Origin: Clostridia bacterium
Lineage (GTDB): Bacteria > Bacillota > Clostridia > HGM11327
Direction: 5' to 3'
Length of the DNA: 11,490 bases
Assembly (NCBI GenBank): GCA_017935525.1
Contig: JAGBHJ010000004.1
Location: 1 to 11,490, forward strand
Shown here piece by piece: positions 1-6,856 of the stretch. Position numbers and translations under genes: made by a program. The notes beneath the pieces are model-generated. The model was not told the origin of the DNA. It saw only the letters and a program-made list of their open reading frames with translations, and did no database searches. Each line of letters opens with the position of its first letter. Positions within the stretch are counted from its first letter, which is position 1.

Positions 1-876
1 CCGGGTTCTTTCGCCGGGGGCTGTAATGCTCTTTAAGGGCATAAATACGCTGGTCTCCACCGCAAAGTGATTGTACTTTTTGCCGTTGTGGTCAATACCG
101 CACACATAGTGACCATCGGGGTCACCGGGCATAACGCTCCATTCCTCGTTGAAGTATTTTTTCAGATCCTCCGCCTTCTTCATCCATACGTCATAAGCGT
201 CGCAGTTGCCCCTTGCCTTGTTGAGCCCTGCATACGCCATCATCGCCTGATAAAGGCAAGCGATCTCGTCTCCCGTTTCCTTAAATGCTATTTCCGTCCT
301 CTCGTCATAGGTTGCATAGGGCGTGCTGAGGTCGGTATCGTTTGTACCCTCGGGAATGCCGTTGCCATCAGTATCCAGGCTACGGATAAACGTCGTCAAA
401 GTTCTTGTGCAGAAATCAAACACCTCGTCGCTGAGGTATCTTTCGTCACCCGTCCACAAATACTGTCTGTATATATGCTCCACCAGCTCAAACATGGGCG
501 GGATCTCTCTTACAAAATAGTTATCATCCCTAAAGTCAAGGTCGTAGGGAGTTTCGCCGTCAAAATTGATGGACCAATAAGCAAAATATCCCCTCTCCTT
601 TGTTGCGCTTCTGATGAAAGACATCATCATGTTGTAGTTTTCCTCGTTATAACCCAAAAAGCTTGCGCCCAATGAGGAATGCATATAGTCACGGCTGTAA
701 AAAGCGGTCCTTGTTCTGTGTGCCGCCCAAAAACAAGGCATATAATCCCTTGCAGGGGCTCTGCCGTCGTTTATGGGGGCGTTTTTTCTGCCGGTAACTA
801 CGTACTGTCCGGCTTTTCGCTTGCACCACTCAAACCATTCAACCAATTCTCTGTTATCGGATTCAATATAACCCAT
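1..876 (-). CDS. Putative (alpha/alpha)6-barrel glycoside hydrolase, 3' end cut by window edge
   Basis: 292 codons are open from ATG 876-874 to the left edge with no stop, so the C-terminal part lies outside. The protein begins MGYIESD and aligns without large gaps to the 482-residue product of the neighbour at 900-2348, about half identical by eye. Shared blocks are an Arg-Asp pair in FYSRDY (about residue 70), the segment REIPPMFELV, a WTGDERY block, DTDGNGIPEG, ETGDEIACLYQAM, KYFNEEWSV and VETSVFMPL. A D-x-DGNGIPE loop between helical hairpins is typical of six-hairpin glycosidases, so sugar hydrolysis is inferred; substrate and family number are not. There is no signal peptide, so it should be cytoplasmic. 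The ribosome site GGAG sits 7 nt before the start. It lies 23 nt downstream of its paralog and is the last visible gene of the operon. Catalytic acids cannot be assigned from this fragment. Confidence 0.72.
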   Translation of the reverse strand, partial: MGYIESDNRELVEWFEWCKRKAGQYVVTGRKNAPINDGRAPARDYMPCFWAAHRTRTAFYSRDYMHSSLGASFLGYNEENYNMMMSFIRSATKERGYFAYWSINFDGETPYDLDFRDDNYFVREIPPMFELVEHIYRQYLWTGDERYLSDEVFDFCTRTLTTFIRSLDTDGNGIPEGTNDTDLSTPYATYDERTEIAFKETGDEIACLYQAMMAYAGLNKARGNCDAYDVWMKKAEDLKKYFNEEWSVMPGDPDGHYVCGIDHNGKKYNHFAVETSVFMPLKSITAPGERTR

Positions 877-899
877 TATTATCTCCTTTTTTATAAAGC

Positions 900-2348
900 T
901 TATCTGTTCATTACCGTGTGTAAGCCGTAGGGCTTTACCTCTACGTCCACGTAGCTGACGTCAATACCATTTATAACCGTATGCTCCGCCTTTACCTGCT
1001 CCGAATCCACCTGCAGATACTCCGCATTGCCGTAGAAGCACGCACGCCATATAAACGTGTCACCCTCCAGGTTCCTCATCGTGGAAAGGTCACGTCCCGT
1101 ATGCATCAGCTCAATAACGTTGCCGCCTATCTCCTGCTCCTGCAGAGTAAGGTATCTTATCTCGTCGGGCAAGCGGGAAAGTGACGAAATCATGCCATTG
1201 GGCACGTCCGGCTCCAAGCCCATAAGACCGTTTACCGTATTGGAGAGCATAGTGTACGACAACTCAGGATAATACCAGCAGGGACCCTGTCTGTAAGACT
1301 CATGGGGCAAATTCCACTGGGAGAAAATGTATTTCATCCAATTCCAGCCGTCCTCGCATCTGCCGTAAGCAAAATTCAGCCACGGCCAATAAGTATAGCC
1401 CTCAATATTGGAGTTTGCAGTCTCGGAGCCGATGCCATTGCCCTGCAGCTCATTTATGTGGGATAAAAAGCTTTGAGCCCTTTGTCCGCCGTCCAAAACC
1501 TGCTTCAACGCCATAAAATAGCTGGTCTCAAGCTTGTAGTAGTCGTACTTGTTGCCGTCAAAGTCGATACCGTGAACGTAAAGACCGTTTTTGTCACCGT
1601 CCTTAACGCTCCACTCGTCGTTAAAGTAGCGCTTCAGCTCCTCTGACTTTTTCATCCAAAGGTCATAAGCCGCCTCATCACCTCTTGCGTCGCAAATACC
1701 CGCATAAGCCAGCATCGCCTGGTACATACAGCCTATCTCATCACCCGACTCCTTAAGGTGCACAAATCCTCGCTCGTCGTAGGTGCAGGTAACGCCGTCT
1801 TCAATATTGCCCGACGTTCCCGTGCTTTCGGGTATGCCGTTGCCGTCCTTGTCAAACAGCTCCACAAAGTCCACCATAACGTGCGTATAGAATTTGAACA
1901 TATCGTCGTCAATATAGCGCTTGTCCCCCGTCCAGCGGTAGAGTCTGTAGGCAGTTTCCACCAGCTCAAACATTGAGGGGATCTCGCGGATAAAGTCGTC
2001 GTCATTTCTGTAATCGCCGTCGTACTCGCTGCCGTCAAAATTCAGCGCCCAAACCGTAAACCACTGTCTGCGTTCCGTGCAATGGTCGGCAAAGGCCTTC
2101 ATCATTCGGTAGTTTTCCTCATGCAGACCCAAAAGGGACGCACCCATATCCTGATGAGCGTAATCTCTTATATAAAAGGCGTAACGCGTCTTGTATCCAG
2201 CATAATAGCAGGGGATGTATTTTCCGTAACGGTCGGCAGCAGCGCCCAGAGGACCTGTTTTGCCCGTTACAACGTATTGCATCGCCTTTTTCTTACTTGC
2301 TTCGTAAAGCTCCACCAATGGAGCGTAATCAGATTCGATATAACCCAT
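900..2348 (-). CDS. Putative (alpha/alpha)6-barrel glycoside hydrolase, complete paralog
   Basis: 482 residues, no signal peptide, probably cytoplasmic. The N-terminal two thirds has the look of a six-hairpin glycosidase: FYIRDY (Arg61-Asp62), LNFDGSEYDG (102-111), REIPSMFELV (121-130), RWTGDKRY (138-145), DKDGNGIPE (166-174), ESGDEIGCMYQAM (200-212), KLETSYFMAL (272-281), YTYWPWLNFAYGR (318-330) and the aromatic, acid-containing stretch GPCWYYPELSY (355-365). The last 90 or so residues look beta-rich, as in the C-terminal sandwich of such enzymes. Acidic residues in the conserved blocks could be the general acid and base, but I cannot fix which. The likely role is hydrolysis of an imported oligosaccharide or an intracellular glycan; that is inference. 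The start at 2348 has GGAG 7 nt upstream and begins 12 nt after the comEB stop, so it is cotranscribed. The same ribosome site and first seven codons recur in the downstream copy, showing tandem duplication. Confidence 0.75.
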   Translation of the reverse strand: MGYIESDYAPLVELYEASKKKAMQYVVTGKTGPLGAAADRYGKYIPCYYAGYKTRYAFYIRDYAHQDMGASLLGLHEENYRMMKAFADHCTERRQWFTVWALNFDGSEYDGDYRNDDDFIREIPSMFELVETAYRLYRWTGDKRYIDDDMFKFYTHVMVDFVELFDKDGNGIPESTGTSGNIEDGVTCTYDERGFVHLKESGDEIGCMYQAMLAYAGICDARGDEAAYDLWMKKSEELKRYFNDEWSVKDGDKNGLYVHGIDFDGNKYDYYKLETSYFMALKQVLDGGQRAQSFLSHINELQGNGIGSETANSNIEGYTYWPWLNFAYGRCEDGWNWMKYIFSQWNLPHESYRQGPCWYYPELSYTMLSNTVNGLMGLEPDVPNGMISSLSRLPDEIRYLTLQEQEIGGNVIELMHTGRDLSTMRNLEGDTFIWRACFYGNAEYLQVDSEQVKAEHTVINGIDVSYVDVEVKPYGLHTVMNR

Positions 2349-2360
2349 TATTATCTCCTA

Positions 2361-2816
2361 TCAAATATCATCCGTGTACTGCTCCACCAAAATATCCGTG
2401 CCTGCAAGTATGTGCAGAGCCAGCTCATCCGGGTAAGGATGCTTGTACACTATTCTCTTGATCCCGCTGTTTATTATCAGCTTTGTGCATATAACGCAGG
2501 GCTGATGTGTGACGTATATCGTAGCGCCGTCCAAAGAAACGCCCAGCTTTGCCGCTTGGACAATGGCGTTTTGCTCTGCATGGATGGCGTAGCAATACTC
2601 CTGGCGTGTGCCCGACGGAATATCCATCTTTCTTCTGAGGCATTCACCCCGTTCCATACAGCTGGGATAGCCCTCGGGAGCACCGTTGTAGCCCGTTGTA
2701 AGTATTCTCTTGTTCTTGACGATTATTGCGCCGATCTGCCTGTTTGGCTGATAGCAGCTTGTCCATTTTGCCACATGGAATGCCAATTCCATAAAACGCT
2801 TATCCCACTTATCCAT
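2361..2816 (-). CDS. comEB: dCMP deaminase (ComEB-like)
   Basis: 151 residues. A cytidine/deoxycytidylate deaminase-fold protein: His-Ala-Glu at 79-81 gives a zinc ligand and the catalytic glutamate, and Pro-Cys-Val-Ile-Cys at 106-110 gives the two zinc cysteines (107, 110). The segment GYNGAPEGYPSC (42-53) followed by GEC is characteristic of dCMP deaminases of the ComEB type, which turn dCMP into dUMP for thymidylate synthesis. The reading frame stays open to 2903, but ATG 2816 is preferred: it follows a strong AAGGAG site by 6 nt and starts at the conserved W-x-x-x-F-M-E-L-A region. This start overlaps the last 8 nt of nadD (ATGGATAA), so translation is probably coupled. In Bacillus the family member sits in the com competence locus, but nothing here points to DNA uptake; the nucleotide role is the safe call. 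Confidence 0.92.
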   Translation of the reverse strand: MDKWDKRFMELAFHVAKWTSCYQPNRQIGAIIVKNKRILTTGYNGAPEGYPSCMERGECLRRKMDIPSGTRQEYCYAIHAEQNAIVQAAKLGVSLDGATIYVTHQPCVICTKLIINSGIKRIVYKHPYPDELALHILAGTDILVEQYTDDI

Positions 2817-3423
2817 TTTTATCTCCTTTGTATATACGGGAGGACAGTATAAACTCCTCCACGGCTTTAGGCACCAAGCCTTTAATATCATCACCTTCGG
2901 CAACCAACCGTCTTACCACCGTTGAGGAAACCTCATCCCCACAAACGTCCAGCACGTAGCACACGGCGCCGTACACTCTTTCCAACCACTCACACCGCTT
3001 TTGCAGATATTCCCCCGCAACGTCCCCTCGTGGGTACACCGCAAAGCTGCAAAGCCTTAAAAGCTCATCCGCCCTGTGCCATTGCTCAATATAGTCGATG
3101 GAATCCCCACCAACAATAAAGAACAGCTCAGAATTGGGGTATTTTTTCTTCAACTCAACAATGGTGTAGTACGTGTAGGACTTGCCCCGCCTGTCAAGCT
3201 CTATCCTGCTTGCCTCAAAATGCGAAATATCCTTTATCGCCAGCTCCACCATGCGGTGTCTGACCTCGTCATCAACTCCGTGCTCCACAGCTTTGTGGGG
3301 AGGTGACGCCGATGTAATAAAGATAACCTTATCCAACCCCAGCTGAGCCATGGACTCCGTTGCAAGCTTTATGTGCGTATTGTGTATGGGATTAAACGTC
3401 CCACCCAATATTCCTATTCTCAT
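2809..3423 (-). CDS. nadD: Nicotinate-nucleotide adenylyltransferase
   Basis: 204 residues, normal length for NadD. It transfers AMP from ATP to nicotinate mononucleotide, giving deamido-NAD in cytoplasmic NAD synthesis. The N-terminal nucleotidyltransferase motif GGTFNPIHNTH (7-17) carries the two catalytic His positions, SASPPHK (38-44) is a family block, and the C-terminal signature VSSTVVR (165-171) matches the ISSTxxR phosphate-binding motif. FFIVGGDSI (101-109) is also typical. The start is ATG 3423, 6 nt after the stop of the glycosyltransferase gene. No Shine-Dalgarno sequence is visible there, so expression probably relies on coupling to the upstream gene. The usual clostridial partners (obgE, yqeK, rsfS) are absent; the neighbours are a glycosyltransferase and comEB, which is uncommon. 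Confidence 0.96.
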   Translation of the reverse strand: MRIGILGGTFNPIHNTHIKLATESMAQLGLDKVIFITSASPPHKAVEHGVDDEVRHRMVELAIKDISHFEASRIELDRRGKSYTYYTIVELKKKYPNSELFFIVGGDSIDYIEQWHRADELLRLCSFAVYPRGDVAGEYLQKRCEWLERVYGAVCYVLDVCGDEVSSTVVRRLVAEGDDIKGLVPKAVEEFILSSRIYKGDKNG

Positions 3424-3429
3424 AAAAAA

Positions 3430-4719
3430 TCAGTCTTTTACAGCCGAGCCAATGATCTGCCTCAGCTTTTGAGTGTTTGCAGAAACGGTATGGTTGTTCT
3501 GCCCCAGCTCTGCCGCCCTTTTGGAAAGCGCTTTTCTGTATTCTTCGTCACAAACGAGCCTTGTCAACTCGCTTGCAAGCTCGTCCTCATCGGAAGCCAC
3601 AGCCGCCGCACCCTCATTCCGCAGATATTCCATTGACGCCACGTCCCTTGGACCGTACGCCAGCATACAAGTACCCATCCTCATGGAGTCAGCGATCTTT
3701 GTGGAAACGGAAAACCTCACCCTTTCCACGTTTGCATCATCAAATGACTCCGTATGGATGACCACCATTGCCTCCTGCATGACCTTTGTTACCTCGTCAA
3801 TGCTAACCCTGCCCATAAAGCGGATACCCTCCGCATTCTTTATCTCATCCAGCACCACGGGGTCTGTCGTACCAGTATAAACGTCCACAGCCATGGGATT
3901 ATTGGGGTGGTCGATATCGATTACAGCCCGTGCTATCTCCATCAGCTGTCTGTGTCTGCCCAGAGAAATATTCCCCAAAAAAGCGATCCTGTTGTTCTTT
4001 TCCTCATGAGTAACGCCGTCCATTGCAGAGCTTGTGCTGATGGCAGAGGCCTTTGTCATGCCAAAAAGCTCATTGTACGCCTTGGTCATTTTATCGCAAA
4101 TAGTCACCACCGCAGACGACCTTTCCATAACACTGCGAACAGCCCTCATAAACGCCCATCTGTTGTACTTTGCCAGCGGACCATAGAATTTGCCCTTATT
4201 GATATAAAAGTCGTCACAGCAATACGTCACTAAAGGAATATTCTTATCCTTTGATATCTCCAGCGCGATCTTGTAAGAAAATGTATAATCCCCCGATGCG
4301 AAGAATATCACGTCGGGCGCAAACTCATCTATCCAATCGTAAAGCTTTTGGCTTTTCCATTTTGCCATGCTCCACGCAGTATTCCTTAAAAACATACCAA
4401 AGGGGCGTCTTTTTGTAAAATAGCGGAATATGGCCTTTGTGCCGCCGCCCTTTCTCAACTGCGCCATGCTTGAGGAAAGGCTCTCCGTATTGTCAAGAGC
4501 TCTGCCCGCAGGCTTACGGTTGATAATGGACTTAAATGCGTCAACGTCAGTTATTGTAAAGTATCTGTCACATACACGGGTGGTGATCTTGTCTCGCTGG
4601 AATGCAAGCTGGGCAATTCTGCCCTTTTCCCACTGGCAAAACATATTGCTCAGCGTTCTGCCCATGTTATTAACGTCACCAAACATAGTATTGCTGATGA
4701 CAAGCACCTTAGGATCCAT
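3430..4719 (-). CDS. GT-B fold glycosyltransferase (GT4-like)
   Basis: 429 residues from ATG 4719, preceded by AAAGGAG 7 nt upstream and 1 nt after the aminotransferase stop. An upstream in-frame start at 4767 would overlap the aminotransferase by 47 nt and is unlikely. The N-terminus (KVLVISNTMFG, 4-14) looks like the first strand and loop of a GT-B Rossmann domain; residues 134-171 (PDVIFFASGDY, then VTYCCDDFY) fit the acceptor domain. The C-terminal domain opens with RIAFLGNIS (244-252) and RFMGRVS (300-306), both typical of GT4 enzymes, and E324-x7-E332 matches the EX7E sugar-nucleotide motif, followed by STKIADSMRMGTCMLAY. No signal peptide or membrane helix is present, so it should act in the cytosol or at the inner membrane face. 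Donor and acceptor are unknown; a surface glycan or glycolipid role is inference. Confidence 0.8.
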   Translation of the reverse strand: MDPKVLVISNTMFGDVNNMGRTLSNMFCQWEKGRIAQLAFQRDKITTRVCDRYFTITDVDAFKSIINRKPAGRALDNTESLSSSMAQLRKGGGTKAIFRYFTKRRPFGMFLRNTAWSMAKWKSQKLYDWIDEFAPDVIFFASGDYTFSYKIALEISKDKNIPLVTYCCDDFYINKGKFYGPLAKYNRWAFMRAVRSVMERSSAVVTICDKMTKAYNELFGMTKASAISTSSAMDGVTHEEKNNRIAFLGNISLGRHRQLMEIARAVIDIDHPNNPMAVDVYTGTTDPVVLDEIKNAEGIRFMGRVSIDEVTKVMQEAMVVIHTESFDDANVERVRFSVSTKIADSMRMGTCMLAYGPRDVASMEYLRNEGAAAVASDEDELASELTRLVCDEEYRKALSKRAAELGQNNHTVSANTQKLRQIIGSAVKD

Positions 4720-4720
4720 C

Positions 4721-5893
4721 TTACTCTCCTTTGGATATTCTCTCAACAAAGCGGCGTATTCTGCCAAAGCCCTCTATTATCCTTGGTATCTCCAGAGTAA
4801 AGGCTATTCTGATGTAATTCTTGCAGGAATCGCCGTAAGCACCGCCGGGAACCACCGCCACGTGCTCCTCCTCCAAAAGCTTATAAGCAAACGCCTCACC
4901 GTCAAGACCCGTATCGGTAATGTCAATAAATGCGTAGAACGTGCCCTGAGGCGGGTTCATCTTCAGCAGGGGCATACCCTCCATCTGCTCAATAACACAC
5001 TGACGCCTTGCCGTAAACTCGTCCACGATCTCCTTGGAATCAAAGCCTTCGTCGTTCAATGCCTCCACAAGTGCGTGCTGGGACATCAACGGCGCGCAGG
5101 CAACGATATTCTCCTGCAGTCTGGTGATGGACTGTGCCAGCTCCTTGGGCGCCGCCGCATAGCCAATTCTCCAGCCCGTCATTGCAAACTCCTTGGAAAA
5201 GCTGTAAATAAGGACGGTGTTCTCCTTCATACCCTCAAAATCCAATATACTGGAATACTCAACTCCGTCATACAGCAATCTGCGGTAAACCTCGTCGGTA
5301 ATAACTGTAATATTGTATTTTTTTGATGTTTCCGCTATCCTGCCCATAAACTCCTTGTCGTACACCACGCCCGAGGGATTATTGGGGCTGTTTATTACGA
5401 TAACACGAGTCTTGTCCGTCACCGCCGCCTCAACGTCGTCAGCACTGACCGCAAAGCCACCATTGTTTTCCTTGGCGGAAACTATCACAGGCACACCGCC
5501 GCACATAGTCACCATATGTCTGTAATTGATCCAATACGGCTCCAGCAGAATGACCTCATCGCCGCTGTTCAAAAGGCAAAGCAGGGATGCATACAACGCC
5601 TCCATTGCGCCGATAGTGGCAACTATCTCCGTTTCGGGGTCGTAAAAAACGCCATTTCTCCGTAAAACACTGGCAGAAATAGCCCTTCTCAATTCTATCA
5701 GTCCTGCATTGGCTGAATACCTGGTCTTGCCGTCCATTATTGCCTTGCAGGCGGCATTGCGTATCTCAATGGGAGTTTTAATGTCGGGATCTCCCAATGT
5801 AAAGTCAACTGTATCGTTATATTTTGCAGCCATGTCAAAAAGCTTTCTTGTAGGTGATGGTGTCAAGCCCATCGCAAGGTTAGAAATTCTCAT
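4721..5893 (-). CDS. Class I/II PLP-dependent aminotransferase
   Basis: 390 residues, normal for fold-type I aspartate-aminotransferase-like enzymes, which exchange an amino group between an amino acid and a 2-oxo acid. Visible motifs are LGDPD (33-37, substrate-side loop), RYSANAGLIELRRAI (58-72), GAMEALY (95-101), INSPNNPSG (167-175, with the PLP-contacting Asn), ITDEVYRRL (198-206, Asp200 and Tyr203) and SFSKEFAMTGWRIGY (231-245), where Lys234 forms the Schiff base with PLP. A C-terminal Arg in YIRIAF would bind the substrate carboxylate. Substrate specificity cannot be read from this. An upstream ATG at 5929 lies in the promoter -10 region, so ATG 5893 is chosen; its AAGGA site is 13 nt away, longer than usual. 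It is the first gene of the leftward operon. Confidence 0.92.
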   Translation of the reverse strand: MRISNLAMGLTPSPTRKLFDMAAKYNDTVDFTLGDPDIKTPIEIRNAACKAIMDGKTRYSANAGLIELRRAISASVLRRNGVFYDPETEIVATIGAMEALYASLLCLLNSGDEVILLEPYWINYRHMVTMCGGVPVIVSAKENNGGFAVSADDVEAAVTDKTRVIVINSPNNPSGVVYDKEFMGRIAETSKKYNITVITDEVYRRLLYDGVEYSSILDFEGMKENTVLIYSFSKEFAMTGWRIGYAAAPKELAQSITRLQENIVACAPLMSQHALVEALNDEGFDSKEIVDEFTARRQCVIEQMEGMPLLKMNPPQGTFYAFIDITDTGLDGEAFAYKLLEEEHVAVVPGGAYGDSCKNYIRIAFTLEIPRIIEGFGRIRRFVERISKGE

Positions 5894-5931
5894 TTTACGG
5901 GTACTGTCCTTATCGTATAATATACACATCT

Positions 5932-5960
5932 ATTTTATCACAGAATGCGGAATAATGCAA
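5932..5960 (-). promoter_or_regulatory. Sigma-A-type promoter of the aminotransferase operon
   Basis: On the minus strand TTGCAT (5955-5960) and TAAAAT (5932-5937) are separated by 17 nt, and the -10 is preceded by TGA, an extended -10. Transcription would start near 5925, giving a leader of about 30 nt before ATG 5893. No other good promoter is visible in the packed genes downstream, so it probably drives all six. Confidence 0.75.
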
Positions 5961-6001
5961 CAGTTATCTTGAATTTTTTATAAAAATAATAACCGCCGAT
6001 A

Positions 6002-6031
6002 CAAAAACAGAGGCGACCCAATAAGGCCGCC
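6002..6031 (-). terminator. Rho-independent terminator after the four-helix membrane protein gene
   Basis: Read on the minus strand, GGCGGCC and GGTCGCC form a 7-bp stem (one G-U pair) around a 6-nt loop, followed by TCTGTTTTTG. It lies 16 nt beyond the stop at 6047 and just upstream of the next operon's promoter. Confidence 0.75.
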
Positions 6032-6046
6032 ACAGTCAAACCGAAG

Positions 6047-6487
6047 TTATCTCGTTCTTTTTCTCTTTGTGTTTATGCCAACAACTCCCGACACAAATCC
6101 GCACACCAATGCGATGATCACATCCGCAAGCAGGTCCCCGCCAAGCTCCGGCGCACCGTAAAACAGCAAGCCCACCAGCATAGTCATCAGCACGTATACC
6201 AGTCCTGCCGCAGCGCCTGCCAGCCACCCCATTTTGGGTACTGTCTTGCCGCAAATAAGCCCCGCGGCACATACGCTCAATATCCTGACCACCTGCACCA
6301 CGTAACCGCTTGCGCTGTCGTCAACGCCGGTCAAAAGCAGTATTACCGCAGAAAGCACCAACAAAAGCACCGTTGTCAATACCGCAAAGGCAGCCGCCTT
6401 TACCACCGTCAGGGCACTTCTGCCAAGCTCCGCCCTGCCCTCCTCGCCAATGCTCTCGCCAAGCTTCATTATTCCGATCTTTCCCAT
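6047..6487 (-). CDS. Four-helix membrane protein, TIGR04086/YrzE-like
   Basis: 146 residues from ATG 6487, which has AAAGGAA 8 nt upstream; the longer frame from 6520 lacks a ribosome site. A short polar N-terminus (1-27) is followed by four hydrophobic segments at about 28-53, 62-80, 87-110 and 117-138, and a basic tail (NTKRKRTR). The glycine-rich pattern GLICGKTVPKMGWLAGAAAGLVY (given as two halves around 76-98) resembles the TIGR04086 family of small Firmicutes membrane proteins, whose function is unknown. It probably sits in the cytoplasmic membrane with the basic tail inside. It lies 83 nt after the DivIVA-like gene with no convincing promoter between, so cotranscription is likely. Family assignment is by pattern memory only. 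Confidence 0.7.
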   Translation of the reverse strand: MGKIGIMKLGESIGEEGRAELGRSALTVVKAAAFAVLTTVLLLVLSAVILLLTGVDDSASGYVVQVVRILSVCAAGLICGKTVPKMGWLAGAAAGLVYVLMTMLVGLLFYGAPELGGDLLADVIIALVCGFVSGVVGINTKRKRTR

Positions 6488-6570
6488 AGTCTTGTTCCTT
6501 TCAGTATATCCTTTGACCACTGTCAGTAAAGACTATGCAAGCACTCGGAATGATATGCAGGCTTTACAGG

Positions 6571-6798
6571 TTATTGTCCCTGTTTTTTCAGCCGATCCAG
6601 CTCCGCCTTGATCATATCCATTTCCTTTTTGAGGGCGTCCAGCTCCTCATTTGCTTTTACGGCTATTCTCTGTGCCTGCTTGATCTTTTCCTTTGAGTCC
6701 TCAACCAAAGCCTCAATATCCGCCTCGCGTTTTTTTACGTATTCGTCAACCTGGGCTTTGTCGTAGCCCAACATTGCGGTTTTGAATTTTTTATCCAT
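6571..6798 (-). CDS. Small DivIVA-like coiled-coil protein
   Basis: 75 residues. The first 20, MDKKFKTAMLGYDKAQVDEY, resemble the N-terminal membrane-targeting motif of DivIVA/GpsB proteins (an F-x-x-x-x-x-GY-x-x-x-x-V-D-x-[FY] pattern). The remainder, about 22-73, is a charged heptad-type coiled coil rich in Lys, Glu, Ala and Leu. DivIVA proteins are usually 150 residues or more and GpsB around 100, so this is a minimal version. By analogy it may bind membrane or division-site partners and oligomerise; that is inference. Start ATG 6798 follows AGAGG by 7 nt. A hairpin (6819-6850) lies between it and the DeoR gene, and an alternative pairing could hide its ribosome site. It is probably read through from the pfp unit, with the membrane protein gene downstream. 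Confidence 0.72.
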   Translation of the reverse strand: MDKKFKTAMLGYDKAQVDEYVKKREADIEALVEDSKEKIKQAQRIAVKANEELDALKKEMDMIKAELDRLKKQGQ

Positions 6799-6818
6799 CG
6801 TAATGCCTCTTTTTCTAC

Positions 6819-6850
6819 AAAGAGGAGGCTATTTTACCCGCCTCCTCTTT
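6819..6850 (-). terminator. 11-bp perfect hairpin between the DeoR and DivIVA-like genes (terminator or attenuator)
   Basis: The arms AAAGAGGAGGC and GCCTCCTCTTT are fully complementary around a 10-nt loop, starting 6 nt after the DeoR stop. On the minus strand the 3' arm ends CTCTTT and is followed by GTAG, so the U-rich tail is short and termination is probably partial. It may reduce expression of the two downstream genes rather than end the transcript. Confidence 0.6.
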
Positions 6851-6856
6851 GATGCT

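Noticed and set aside
67..675. A 202-codon plus-strand frame at the left edge
   Set aside because: It is antisense to the partial glycosidase, whose translation matches its full-length paralog. The plus-strand product has no recognisable motif and no ribosome site.
2082..2852. A 256-codon plus-strand frame
   Set aside because: It runs antisense across the glycosidase start and comEB, both with clear motifs. Its composition is what an antisense reading would give.
2814..2903. Upstream start for comEB giving a 29-residue extension
   Set aside because: The extension overlaps nadD heavily and has no family similarity, while ATG 2816 has a strong ribosome site at the right distance.
4430..5326. 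A 298-codon plus-strand frame
   Set aside because: It lies opposite the glycosyltransferase and aminotransferase, which both carry family signatures, and it lacks a ribosome site and domain pattern.
6488..6570. Promoter-like TTTACT and TATACT before the four-helix membrane protein gene
   Set aside because: The implied start of transcription falls in or after the ribosome site of the gene, leaving almost no leader. Readthrough from the DivIVA-like gene is simpler.
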